Source: Holtermannia corniformis (Eukaryota > Basidiomycota > Tremellomycetes > Holtermanniales). From it: a stretch of DNA of 64,000 nucleotides. The stretch spans positions 232,107-296,106 of the forward strand of contig BCIJ01000020.1 in assembly GCA_001599935.1 (NCBI GenBank), read 5' to 3'. The notes beneath the pieces were generated by a model. The model was not told the DNA's origin, made no database searches, and saw only the letters and a program-made list of their open reading frames with translations. Positions 23,305-35,068 of this stretch are shown one piece after another (position 1 is the stretch's first letter; each line of letters begins with the position of its first letter). The position numbers and the translations under genes are program-made.

Positions 23305-23814
23305 ACAAATGCAGATGTATCACGTGCGCAGTTCATGTCTTCGATACCAAGTCATAGACCTACGACTCCTGCTGACTTGCATATTTAGAGGCCCCAAGCG
23401 ATCCACAGTGCCTTCGCCGGGGATCGCCGTGTCTATCGGCTGCCAAGACGATCCAGAAGATAGTCAACAATTGTGCCTCGGAGGTGACCGTGACCTTGTG
23501 CCACGCGAAAGTTACGTGAGTCGCTCAAGTCCGAACGGTATCTCTGGGCCCGAAGCGCGTCCGCTCAGAGCCGAGCAGATAAGGACGCTCAAGACCGCTC
23601 CAGGCTCTATCAGAGCCATCGCTCATGTCCGACAACCATGGTGGAGGTGTCGATTCACGATACACCTCTGACGATTGGGAAGATTGTGAGCGCGATATAA
23701 GATCAAGCGCAAGCTGCGCTCCAATCCTCTCCTTCATCAGGTCCACCTACCCGGAAGTCTTGGTTCCAAGTAGCTACTCCGAAATAGCTCGACCAGCCTC
23801 GGGACTCCTCCGCC
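23305..23814. promoter_or_regulatory. Permease upstream region with GATA motifs and an overlapping uORF
   Basis: 510 bp before the permease start. GATAAG (23578-23583) matches the HGATAR site of fungal nitrogen GATA factors, and further GATA/TATC tetramers occur near 23434, 23459 and 23539. An ATG at 23625 (MSDNHGGG) opens a 79-codon frame that runs past the permease start in another frame. If transcribed, it would act as an overlapping upstream ORF. Confidence 0.4.
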
Positions 23815-25874
23815 ATGTCAGCCGACCCCCTCAGCTATGCCAAGACGGCCAACTCCAAATCTGATGAGAATGTCACGATCAAGGAGGTCGACGTCGACAA
23901 CCATGCGTCTGCCGATGCCACTCACACTCTCGACGAGTACGTCTTCACGGCTGCAGAGTCAGCGGCCCTCGCCAGGAAATTCGACTGGCGCATCTTGCCC
24001 GTGGCGTGGTAAGTGCAGCGTGTGTAATGAAGATGAAGATGGCTCATGTTTTTACAGGATGGTATGTTCATGGGCCTGTTACTTTGAGTGATGGCTAAAC
24101 GCATTCCAGATGTACCTCTTCCAAGCTTTGGACCGCGGTAACTTGGGTAATGCTAGTACGTCGGCTGCTGTGCATTACACTACGCCGCGCGGGCTGATTT
24201 CCACCGCAGAGACCGATGGTCTCGAGACGGACCTTCACTTTAAGACGGGTCAGTACGGAATCATGCTCTCGGTAAGTACGCTCGGCCACCGTGCACCAAT
24301 GCATTACTGAGCAACTCGCCAGGTCTTCTACGTGCCTTTCTGTATCGGGGCTGTTCCTGGCATGATCTGCACACGCAAGTTCGGACCCAACATCACCTTG
24401 CCTGCCATGATGTTCCTCTGGGGCTCCATGTGTCTTGTCAACGTGCGTACAGCTCCACGTGAATACTCACGATGCTGACAGCCTGCAGGCGGCCGCTCGT
24501 AACTTTGCCGAAGTCACGGTGATCCGGCTCTTCCTCGGTCTCTTCGAGGCAGCCTTTGCGCCGTCCCTGATCTACTACCTTGGTACTTTCTGTGAGTGAA
24601 CCGAGTGGATTCTGCATGTGAATTAGCTAACAACCTTCGAGACACGCGCGGTGAACTCGGCAAGCGCATCGCCGCCTTCTACTGTTGTCTCGGTGCGCCT
24701 CGTCGGCTATCCATCCGAGAGCGCCGAGTTGACCAGATCAGGTGTCTCCGGTGCTTTCTCTGGTCTTATTTCGTACGGTGTCTTCCAGACCGGTGGCAAG
24801 CTGCACGGCTGGCAACTGGTATGTCTCGGCAGTGCAGTATTCGCTACTTCACTAACAAGTCCAAGCTTTTCATCATTGAAGGCGGTGCGACCATCGTCTT
24901 TGCTGCCCTCGCGTACTTCTGTGCGTTCACCTCATCAATCAACCAGCAATGGCTCACGTACTCCAGTGCTTCCTCTGTCGCCGCAGACCTGCACCTACTT
25001 GACCGACCGCGAGCGCGAAGTTGCGCGCATGCGCTTGCTCAAGGACGGTTCGTCGGCTGTTGGCACCAAGTTCTCGCCGGCGGCCTTCTTTGCTCCGCTC
25101 AAGGACATCAAGTTCCTTGCGTTTGCCACCATCGCTTTGTGCTACGGTACCGCCAGCGCTGTCGCATCCAACTTCTTGCCGACCATTGTCGGGCAATTCG
25201 GCTACTCTGTCGTCAAGACGAACCTGTACACTGTCGCGCCAAACGTATTTGCCACTGTCTTGCTCAGTGAGTTATCTTGCAATATGCATGGATCAGCAAC
25301 TGACCAGTCCCAGTTGCAACCACCTTCTCGTCGGATCACTTCCGCGAACGCTCGGGCCACTTGATGACCGCTCTAGCGCTAGTCTTCATCGGCTGTATCG
25401 TCTTGATTGCGCGACCAATCACCAACATTGCGGTTGGTTACTTTGCCGTTTTCCTGATTGCTGGCGGTGCCTTCACGCCTTCCGTCAGTGAGTATCTGCG
25501 ATATCCAACCCCCTCCCCGCCTCGACTGACACATGTCCCAACCAGTCTTCCACACCTGGCACCAGAACAACGACCCAACAGAAGACGGGCGCGCGTTCAA
25601 GGTTGCCGCATTCACATTCTTCGCAAACGCCGGTGGCATCGTCTCGGCCAACATCTTCTTTGCGAGTGAAAAGCCTCGTTACCCGACCGCTTTGGGTGTC
25701 ACGGCCGGCATGGAGGGTCTCGGTCTCATCATCATCTTCAGCCTGCGCACCTGGATGATCTGGGACAACCGCCGCCGTAACCGTCTTCAGGGCGTTAACT
25801 GGCAGAGCAAGGATGTCCCGACGGAGGCTTTGACCGAGGGCCCGAAATCGCTCAGCTTCCGCCACTTCTACTAG
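23815..25874 (+). CDS. MFS permease, anion:cation symporter family (Dal5/Tna1-like)
   Basis: This is a plasma-membrane proton symporter of the fungal ACS family, which imports organic anions such as allantoate, ureidosuccinate, nicotinate or dipeptides. The N-terminal 50 residues are cytosolic, then DWRILPVAWMMYLFQALDRG leads into the first membrane helix. LDRGNLGNA is the family signature. VIRLFLGLFEAAFAPSLIYY, followed by TRGELGKR, is the helix 4-5 region. LTDREREVARMRLLKDG lies in the central loop. Twelve hydrophobic segments can be counted across about eight exons. The C-terminus ends SLSFRHFY at 25874. Its position next to amine oxidase, racemase and dehydrogenase genes suggests that it imports their substrate. 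Confidence 0.9.
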
Positions 25875-25984
25875 ATCCGATCGACGACGACGAGGAATGG
25901 TTTGAGGGAGCACGAGGGCGTTGGAGAGTTGTACGAGTCGGGTTCAATGCTATTGGTTGTCTGCACACTGCGACGTCATACATC

Positions 25985-28429
25985 TCAGTGGAAAGCCTCG
26001 GCCTTGAGCCCATCCTGCGCAAGCATCCCGCTGACCGTCTTCTGCGTTTCCGTCCACTCATTCTCTCGCGGGACAGCCTGTTCGCCAACGTCGTAAATGT
26101 ATACACTGCCGTCGCTTGACCCAAGCGCGACTTTACGCCCTGCAAACTTGTCGAACGCGAGTTTGTTGAGTGCCCGAGTCGAGGGCTGGACGGATGAAAC
26201 GGGGACCTGAACGACATGAGCGATCATGAGAAACTAGGTGGGGAACACTCACCTCGGTGTCTTTGTTGAGGTTCCAGAGGTCAAACTTGCCCGTGCCATC
26301 AACCGTGCCAAACATGGCCGGGTGCTGAGGATGCCACTTGACATCGTAGACATAATCATCCGCCTCCTCAAACGATTGAATCGGCGCAACCGGGGCCGGC
26401 ACACTGCCAGCCTTGCTCGTCTTTGCACGCCAGAGTTTCACCGTCCAGTCGACCGAACTCGTCAAGAACAGATCGGAGAAATCGATGGGACCGACGAGTG
26501 GATGGAAGTGGAGACCGGTGACGGGACCTGCGTGGCCTTTGTAGATTTCATCCTGGTTGAGTCCGGCTTTGGCGCCTGCGCGATCGTAGCGCTGGGCTTG
26601 GAAGACGCTGCCCTCTTCTGTGCCGATCCAGAATGTAGTTGTCTCGTTGTCTGGAAAGTCGAGGCAGGTGATTGATACTTCGTCCGTCTTGCTATGCGCC
26701 GTGTGGGTGAACGGGAGGACTTCCTGCAGTTGCGTTAGCTCACAGCTCTTCAGCGCACTGCGCTGCCCAGACTTACCTGCGGTTGCGCAAGCATGTCTGT
26801 GAGCCAGCTGCAGACCAGACCATCGGTACTGCTCGTGATCAAGTTGTTCGCATTCTGGGTTCCGACCATGCGCATCGCGTAAATCGGATACGTATGGCCC
26901 GCAGCCGACAGCGGCGTCTTGAGCACCGGCAGCGCTTTGGCCCTTGTGTCCCAGAGCAGCACTTGGCCCGAGTAGGTCCCGCCAAAGACGAGGGTTGGGT
27001 GGAACGCCGAGAAGCATACCGACAGGACGTCCGACTGTGACGTTAAGTTTTCGACAGGGATTGGAAACGCTCATTCGCACCTGGGAATGGAAGACAAACT
27101 CTGGTCGATCGAGGAGATGCATGTTCCAGACGGCAACGAGGCCATCGGGATCATTGACTGAGGCCGGGTTCTTGTTGTACGACGCAACGCTGAGTTCCGG
27201 GAACTGTGCTCCATCAGTACCGCACGCATGTACGCCAAAGCGCAGCTTACAGACCTTTGGCGACCAATCGACGTCCGTGACGGATCGGTTTTTCGTCCAG
27301 CGCTGATCTGCAAAAGTACACACGGCCTTGACACTCTGCCCCTCTGAATCGCCTCTGGATCCCGGTCAGCTCACGACTTGTGATACTAACCCAAACTACG
27401 CACTGCACACCGTCCCCTTCGATCCGATAGTCTCTGATGTAGTCATAGTTATCGCTCAATGCACGCTGCACAATCTTGCTCGACTCTTCCAGAAAGCTCG
27501 AAAACTCTGGCATGGCCAAGATCGCTTGTCGTTCATCCTCTGTGATCTCTACGTGGTTTCATCAGTGCCGGTTGCCGGTCTGGTTGCGTCGCGTACCTGC
27601 TATCTCCTTGTCTTTTTCCATCACCCGGATCTCGGCATCCAAAGCCGCCTTCTCCGCTTCAAGCTCTTTAATGATACGCGCGCGCATCTCGTCTTCAGTC
27701 TCTCGCCCGACTCCTGCTTGGGTGCCGGTACTGCGTTTGGGGTCGTCGTCATCGTCGGTGCCGTTGGCGTAGTGTAGCGGAGGTGTGGATGTTTGCACAG
27801 ATTTGGTATACAAAACGCGCGCGGGCTGAGAGCGAGTCAGCGACGGAATGTCGGGGATGTGCGTGACGGACCTTTGGCGAGAGCTCGTAGAGTTCTGTCT
27901 GGGTGTCCACAAAGTCGACCATGGGTCGTGGGAAGGGGGAGGCGGTCGACTCGCTGATGTAGGTATAAGCCACAGGATAGCAAGGCTACCAGCTCACTCA
28001 CCGCTCTATAGCGGGCGTCGCGCGACCATCGCTCAGCCTACTTGAAGCCGCCACCACTGGTGTCGTCGGTCTGGACGGTCCCGCACCGACCGAGCTCGTC
28101 AACTCTGGTGTCCGAGCTCCGCCCGCTCGCTGTGCCGCAACACGATTCAGTGGTGTCCCTGCTCTCGCCGGCGTATGCGATGCAAGTAACGAATCGACGA
28201 GATCATTGACATCTTGGCGAGATGACTGCCGCCAGGTGGGTCAGCTACGCTCGGACCCCTTGTGAGACGGGTCCAAGATTGCACATACCGTCAGTGCTGG
28301 ACTCGATGATCCGCTAGCAGCGCTGGAAGCAGCATTGAGCTGCTGGGCGCGGTGGTTACGAGCCTCGCGCATCTCGGCAATCTTTGCCCGCTTGGCATCG
28401 ATCTCGGCTCGGAGGCGGTCCTTGGACAT
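25985..28429 (-). CDS. Cytoplasmic dynein intermediate chain
   Basis: The intermediate chain binds dynactin with its N-terminus, light chains in the middle and the dynein heavy chain with its WD40 propeller. From the ATG at 28429 the protein begins [20 protein letters not shown], the charged single helix seen in all dynein ICs. A Ser/Thr-rich linker contains KSVQTSTPP and STGTQAG, both plausible LC8/Tctex-type light-chain motifs. A second helix follows ([20 protein letters not shown]). The WD40 part includes [54 protein letters not shown] and SVYIYDVG. About ten exons end at 25985. The length and motif order match animal DYNC1I and fungal homologues. It is divergent from the polymerase gene over 309 bp. 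Confidence 0.92.
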
Positions 28430-28738
28430 GATGGGCGAGTCGCTGGGGGTTTCCGAAGTCTCTGCGGTCTCCTGATGAGTTGTACCAGTACCAGCCAGCA
28501 AGCCTGCTCACTGTGAGTGCCGAGTAGTGCTACCACTGGCTGACAACACGTCTCCCTTGGCTTGCTGATGCTGTCTGCCGGTGGACGCGTGCTAAAGTCA
28601 AGGTACAAACCCCCGCCGCGTCACGTTCACCGTGGGAAGGCAGCACGTTACTTTCATGTGACACACCAGTCTGTGCATCAGCTAACGAAGTTGATCTAAT
28701 ACCGCCATTGCACCTCGGTCGTCCCCAGCAGGCAGGCA
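28430..28738. promoter_or_regulatory. Divergent promoter, dynein IC / family-X polymerase
   Basis: 309 bp between two start codons facing away from each other. I see no distinctive motif or repeat. Confidence 0.4.
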
Positions 28739-31700
28739 ATGGCCTCATTCTGGTCCTCGCTCGACGCATTTGATGACTCTGATCTGAGCGAAACCGAGTC
28801 TGAGCGCCGGCAGTATGAGGCCGCCGTCCGCACCGAGTTTGGGACCAAACAACCGACAGCAGGCCAGATCAGGTCTCTAGCAAAGGAGACTTCGCGGCCG
28901 CCTTCACGCTCAGAGATCGCTAAGAAGATAGGTCAAAGGGAGCGAGCAGACTTGGATGCTTCGATCGGAGGCGCGTTGGACATTGGGATCGAGCCTGCAC
29001 CTGGTTCCACACCCTCGATCGTCTCAACGGCGACGAGCACTGGGTATACTACGTCACGCAGGACCGTGAGCGTCTCCACACCAGCACGCTCAGGTATCAT
29101 CGTGGCCGAGAGCCCTGCAGTAAGCCTTGCTTCCACCACGAGGCTACGGAGCACCACCGGTTCCCACCAAACCCATACTCAAATACCTTTGCCACTTGAA
29201 GTCACTCAAAGCACCAGAAGACGCAAGACACGACACCTTGATACCCCCGAATTGATCGAATCACCGACATTTGGAACCCAGTCTACCTCGGCAGCCGCAT
29301 CCCCAACACCCGCCATCATGCCACCGCGGACCCTGACGAAAAAGTCGGCGCCGTTGACAACGCACCAATCCTTGATAGCCGATACGCTTAAAGAGCAGAC
29401 AAAGACTGGTCCATCAAGACATGGCGCTGGAATCTTTGCCGGGCTCAAGTTTTGCTTTCCGGGTATTGAGCAGCGTGTTGTCAAGGAGAAATCGACGCGG
29501 GAAAAGACAAAGATGTGGTATGGGATCGTGAGTGAGCGAGTCGCCGAGTCAAGTGTGGCTAATATATATGACTTCTAGATTGTCAAGTCGGACGGACTGA
29601 TTGAGGCCGAGTATTCTGCCGATGCAGGGATCACCCATCTGGTTTGGGATGAACCGACTGGTCCGGCTGGCCGAGCTCAACTGTGCCGATTGCTCAATGT
29701 CGCCTCCCTCGACGACGTGCCACAGTCAACCATTATCATCAAGACAAAGTATATCTCCGAGTGTCGCGTGGTACGCTGGTGCCAAGACTTGTTCCTGGAT
29801 GCACTGACATTGCTCAGCACAAGACGCTTGTCAGGCCTGCAGCATACCTCGCGTTCCCTCCACCGCCGACTGGTAACAAGCGCATGACACGCCTCAACGG
29901 CGCAGGCCTGTCAAAGCTCTCTTCAGACATCACAAATGATCTCCAGCGCACCTTGGCCGGTCCTGGCCCAGCTACGAGCAGCGCTCGCATGCGCCGCGCC
30001 GACTCGGAAGAATCAACAGACTCGATCCGGCATCCCCCGCCGACACCGGAGGCTGACGCGGAAAACGTCCCGTCCGAGGAGCCGCCACTACGCGCGCATG
30101 GGATCACTAGCTCGACTGCAACGGCACACACTGTCCCGACCGGACCTGGGTGGGAGACTGATCTCGGCGACAAGGCAGACGGCTTGGACCTAATGATTGT
30201 CGGCGTCGTCACAAATGATCCCAAAATCGTGAGTCGTGCTTGATGGTGCGTCGAGGATTTGACACTGACCGTGCGGCCTAGATCGGGGATGTGCGAGACG
30301 CAGCAGAGTCCGGGTCTGAGGACGATACGGAGCAACTTGCACACAAGCGCCGTAGAACCATCAAGGAAGGACAAAAAAAGCTACGCCAGGTGTGCAACTC
30401 TCCTCTCTCGCGGACCACGAGCAGCGTTGACACCGCACAGGAAGCGCAAGCTGCCGGCGGCCCGTACAAGTGCATGCAGAGAAACGACGGGGATGCCGAC
30501 AAGGTCGCGACAGAAGGCCCGAACGAATACATTGCGAAAAAGCTGGATCAGCTGCATGCGATCTACGAGACGGTTGAGGGTAAGAACATGTTTGCCACCG
30601 TGGCGTACCGCAAGGGTCAGTCGTTGCTGAAACGGCAAAGGAGGAGCGGACTGACGATGGCTGCAGCCGCTGGGATCATGCGTCGTCAGTTGGCGATCAC
30701 CAACAATGAGGAAGTTGGTTGCTGACGTAGCTACTGACAGGGACCGTGGTGCCGATCAGGACACGGGCCGAGGCGCTCGAGCTCAAGGGTATCGGGCAGA
30801 ATCTCGCTACACGGGTGATTGACCCCAATTCTGTACAAATGACAATGACTCATTGTTCACAGATCGAAGAGATCATCACCAACAACCCCTTCAGCCGAGC
30901 CAACTGCGAGGACACGTCGGACGCACGCGCAAAGCAGTTGTTCACTGGCATATATGGAGTTGGTGGGCCTCGATCGCAAGTATGTGTGCTGTAGATGCTG
31001 ATTGCCAACAAGGCAAGACTCGGGCTCGCGAGCTGTTCAACCAAGGCGCGAGGAGCTTGGATGATCTTCGATCGGGCCGCTTCGGCCTCACGCAGGGTCA
31101 GAGGGTCAGTGATCGCATGTCCCCTCCGGTAACTCGGGACTGACGGGATATAGATCGGTTTGGATCTATACGAAGAGCTGCAGCAGAGGATCCCACGAGC
31201 AGAATGTCAGGCCATCTTTGACCAGGTACAGAACTGTGGTACGCTGCCCGGATATAACTCGCTTCCTGCTGATCGCACCGCAAGCGATCGCGCTGGATCC
31301 CAAGATCCAAATCGAGATCATGGGTTCGTACCGCCGCGGCTCGGAGACCTCGGGCGATGTCGACATGTTGTTGACCCGTGACACGTCGGATGGCTTGTCG
31401 CACGCCGGTCGGTACCTTCGCGTCACAGCGCGCTCTGTACCTAAAGCACGCAGGTATACTACCGCAACTCATCGAGATGCTCTTTGGCGCCGGTGTCTTG
31501 ACACATACCGTATGTGCTTTTGTCGCCAGCACGCCAGCTGATGCCATGCGTAGCTCTCGGCGCCGTCAGATCCTATGGCGCTCGAAGCGAAATGGATGGG
31601 AGTAGGCAGGGCAGACCCCTCGAATCCCAAGTCGATCCATCGGCGCATCGGTATGTGATGCAAAAGCAGAAGAGGGCAATCACTGACCTTGTAGATATCT

Positions 31701-32191
31701 TGTGCATCCCATTCGAGCAGAGAGGCGCAGCGCTTATCTACTTCACTGGTAAGTCTGTTTTTTTTTCAGTGTGGACGCCAGGTTCTGACAGTGGTCTTAG
31801 GCAACGACATTGTGGGTCAAGCGGCTACCTTCGCTTGCGACTGCTGACGACAACTAGTTCAACCGCAGCCTACGCCTGTACGCTCGCAAAAATGGCTACT
31901 CGTTGAATCAACGTGGCCTTTACCGGGTCAGTACTCTTATGACGTTTGGGCTGGCACTGATAAAGGCTAGGACGTCTATCGCAACCGCGAGACGCGGCTC
32001 AAAGAGACCGAGGGTAAGTCAATCCATTTCGGTGAATACTGTATCATCCTGAGCCACCTAGGCAAGCTAGTCGCATCGCGCACAGAGCAAGAGATATTCG
32101 ATGTTCTTGGTATACGGTGGAGGTGAGCGGCCTGGCAGTTGCTGTGGAACGCAGCTGAATTTGCAGACCACCCCACCATCGCCGTCCTTGA
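28739..32191 (+). CDS. POL4: Family-X DNA polymerase (Pol4 / Pol lambda type) with BRCT domain
   Basis: This gap-filling polymerase works in base excision repair and end joining. The first exon encodes about 250 disordered residues, then the BRCT domain: GIFAGLKFCFPGIE, THLVWDE, and TIIIKTKYISECRV. The 8-kDa domain holds NEYIAKKLDQLHAIYE and AAAGIMRR. The fingers have the HhH-type LELKGIGQNLATR and FTGIYGVG...ARELF. The palm has the nucleotidyltransferase motif GSYRRGSETSGDVDML, which supplies two metal-binding aspartates, and RIDILCIPFEQRGAALIYFTG, which supplies the third. The C-terminus matches the family (IFNRSLRLYARKNGYSLNQRGLY ... EQEIFDVLGIRW), ending PPHHRRP at 32191. At least twelve exons. 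It faces APN2 across only 69 bp. Confidence 0.92.
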
Positions 32192-32260
32192 CGTCTACGA
32201 CTTTGTTGTACCGTGTGAACAAAGTTGTACATATACGATGCGCATTACAACCCTTGAAGC

Positions 32261-34684
32261 CTATGCTACATCGCCTCTAGGTGGCGCGTCACCTTTCTTG
32301 CGCTTGGATGGCACCCAGTCGACCGCTTTGGTACCGACCTCTTTCTGATGGTTGTCCTCGTCCCACATGAAGCTAATGCACCATCAGCAAACGCCAAACT
32401 ACTGACGATACTCACAAGTCACACTTGTACGCCGGATTGACGTCTTCTCGCGCGCGGTTCTTGCGCCCGCTGTCGTAGCCAGGTCCGACGGGTCTGGACA
32501 GTCGTCAGAAATCGATCGCGTGGGGCCCATGCCAACGCTTACAGAGAGCAGACCCAGAACCGCTTGCCTCTGTTCTTCCCTGTCACTCCTGAGACTACGA
32601 CTCGTCAGCGATCAGGGACGACATACACAAACAATACGCACTGAAGTCCTTGCCGGGCTTGCCGTGGACGGGGCACTTTGGCGGAATCTTCTTCGCCATG
32701 ATCTGACCCCAGGCTGAAGCCGCCGTCTTGTTCTTCGTTGCGGCCGCTTCGAGGCGCTCAACCTTGCTCGCCTCCTCGTCTGCAAGTGATTGCGCAATCA
32801 GCGCATCTTGCTCATCGACGGTCGGCTCGGCAGTGTTTGATTTCGTCCGTTCACGCGGTGGAGGCGGTGGCGTCGCCGTCGGTTTCTTGAAGAACGCTGA
32901 CAGTTTCAATTGGCCGTTTGCGGGGGGCTTGGCCACCTTCGTGAACGAAGAGGTCCCATTGCTGAGCCGAGGACGCTTGGCTTGTTTGGGGGGAGAGTCG
33001 AGGGTGAGGTCGATGGCGGACGGTGATTCTTGTGATGGCGCGGATGCACTTGGGATGGTTGTCGTTGTCGATAGTGCAGGTGTCGACGCAACCGGTGAAT
33101 CGAGAGAGTCAAAAGCGGATCGTGCAGATGCCAGGGGTGGAGTAAAGCCGTTGGGTAGCGCAGTCCTAACCGAAGGAGCAGTGACTTCGGTCACGGCCTG
33201 CACCGGCTCTGGAATAACAGGTGTGGTCGGTGCTGGAGACGGCGAAGGCGACGCCTTGACACTGCCTTTCTTGCCGAAAAAGTCCTTCATCGAGCGCTGC
33301 TTGCCCGAAAACTCATCCCAATGTTTTGCTGCGAACCGAGGCGGTTCAGGTGCTGTGCGATTACTGTCAATCGCGTGGATGATCGCTGTAGATTTTGGCC
33401 GGTTCATCGGGTTGAGCTCGTCACGAAGGTAGACCGTCCCTCTGTCGGGAACCTCTATAGAGTCGTGTAGATCTACGTGAACGGGACAGTGGTCGCTACC
33501 GAAGACTTTGGCTTGAATGTCGCCGTGCTTGAGCCAGGGTCGAAGTCCGGGGGTGACGAGGATGTAGTCGATCCGTGAGCCGTAGTTGGAGGGTCTGGGA
33601 GTCGATCGCGTCAGAAAAGATGAGTTACGATAGCGCATGAGCTACCTAGCGTCCAGTTTCGTATTCCAGCCTGACCGAAGTCAGTCAAATCCGCCGTCCT
33701 CTACGAAAGCTCACAAGTGTACATGCCCTCCCGATCGGGCCAATATTCTCTGACAACATCAATCATTTCGCCTTTGGGATGGATCCAGTCGTCGAACCAC
33801 CGCCGTGCTGGATTCTCATAGTGTTCTGAACTCTTGACCTTGATCCCGCCCTCGCCCGAGTCGATTGGTGCGCGCATGACGTTGATATCGCCCACTACGA
33901 TGACTTCGCGGCCTTGTTTCTGCAAATTGGTGACGCGAGCTTGTAAGGTGTGCAGAAAGTTGAGCTTGTATGGCCGGCGGCTGTCATTGGTTTCGTTGGG
34001 GCAGTATAGATTGAACAGGACAAAAAGGCTTTGGTGAGTTAGTCTCGAGACTATCTGTGATCATGAGGTGATCTCACCCGAAGTCCAGCACAACCGCTCT
34101 GCCCTCGAAATCTAGGCGCTTGGTGTCGAAGCTCGTCCCATCGAGCTCGTCAAGCATCTCGACTTGATCTATAGTCGGATAGCCACCGATGCGCTCGGCG
34201 TCGGTCAACGGCGGCTTGAGTACGCTCAGCGGTGGATCCAGCGTTAGGCCGGTGATCCCTTCCTCCGCCTTGATAGGAACGCAGAAACGTGAGTCGACAT
34301 AGGTGCAGACACCACTATAGCCTGTCTTGCCGCGAGGAAATGTCCAGAATGCGTCGTATGGACCAGGGCACGCCATGGGCTTGTCGAACGCTTCTCGGCG
34401 GGTCTTGTGTTCTAAGCGAGGTATCAGTCATCATTATTGTTAATCACCACGCATACCTTGAAAGCAGATCACCTCGGCCTTGAGCTCCTCGCACATGCCC
34501 TCAATCGATCGGTTCTTGAGCTGCGACCATCTGACACAGTTAACCCTAACAAGATATCACTACGGGACACATACGGGTGATAGTCCAGCGTCGTTTTGAG
34601 AGCGTTCTGGCTCAACGTCAGTAGTTGATTACTCGGAGCCAGCTGGTACCCGATACTTACAACGTTCCAGGTGAGGATCCTCAT
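32261..34684 (-). CDS. APN2: AP endonuclease 2 (Apn2/APE2)
   Basis: Apn2 cleaves abasic sites and removes 3'-blocking groups in base excision repair. From the ATG at 34684: MRILTWNV, then WSQLKNRSIEGMCEELKAEVICFQEHKTRR (metal-binding Glu), GYSGVCTYV, VVLDFG, FNLYCPNET, VVGDINVMRAPID (catalytic D-x-N) and SRIDYILVTPGL. GSDHCPVHVDL supplies the catalytic histidine. A long linker contains QRSMKDFFGKK and QLKLSAFFKK, both like PCNA-interacting peptides. The C-terminus is a GRF zinc finger spread over several exons: KCPVHGKP, GKRFWVC, and YKCDFFMWDEDN. It ends GDVA at 32261. The GRF finger plus linker is specific to APE2 rather than APE1. Confidence 0.93.
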
Positions 34685-35068
34685 TGTGACGCATCTAGCT
34701 GAATTGATCGCCGTTCACGAGGCCCTACTGACAATGCTTCAATGTTTGTTCCCCGCCGTGTGCAACTTTGTGCAACTTTGTGCAATAGGGTACTTGCGAC
34801 GCAGCTCCCTCTCGAAGTGATGCACGGACTACAATCGGGGGCCCTAGCACCAGAAAACCGAGCTGCTAGGAGTTCTAGCATCCCTCTAACCCATCTGTAG
34901 CGAAGAACGGCGCAAGTGGGCATCAGCTCCTGGTCGAATCCGCCGCTGTATGCTGACTTGCCTCACAGTTTGCTGACGTGAGCCATGCTTTGACATCCGC
35001 TTGCTTTTGGCCAAGAGAACTCGAGTTCAGCCATGGCTGCCACGTCCGCAGCCGTTCGACAAGATGCG
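34685..35068. promoter_or_regulatory. Divergent promoter, APN2 / CDK8, with decamer repeat
   Basis: 384 bp between two divergent starts. At 34759-34785 the decamer TGTGCAACTT is repeated about 2.7 times head to tail. No other feature is visible. Confidence 0.45.
34759..34785 (+). repeat. Tandem decamer TGTGCAACTT (x2.7)
   Basis: Two full copies and one partial copy of the decamer stand head to tail, with no mismatches in the repeated part. Confidence 0.8.
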
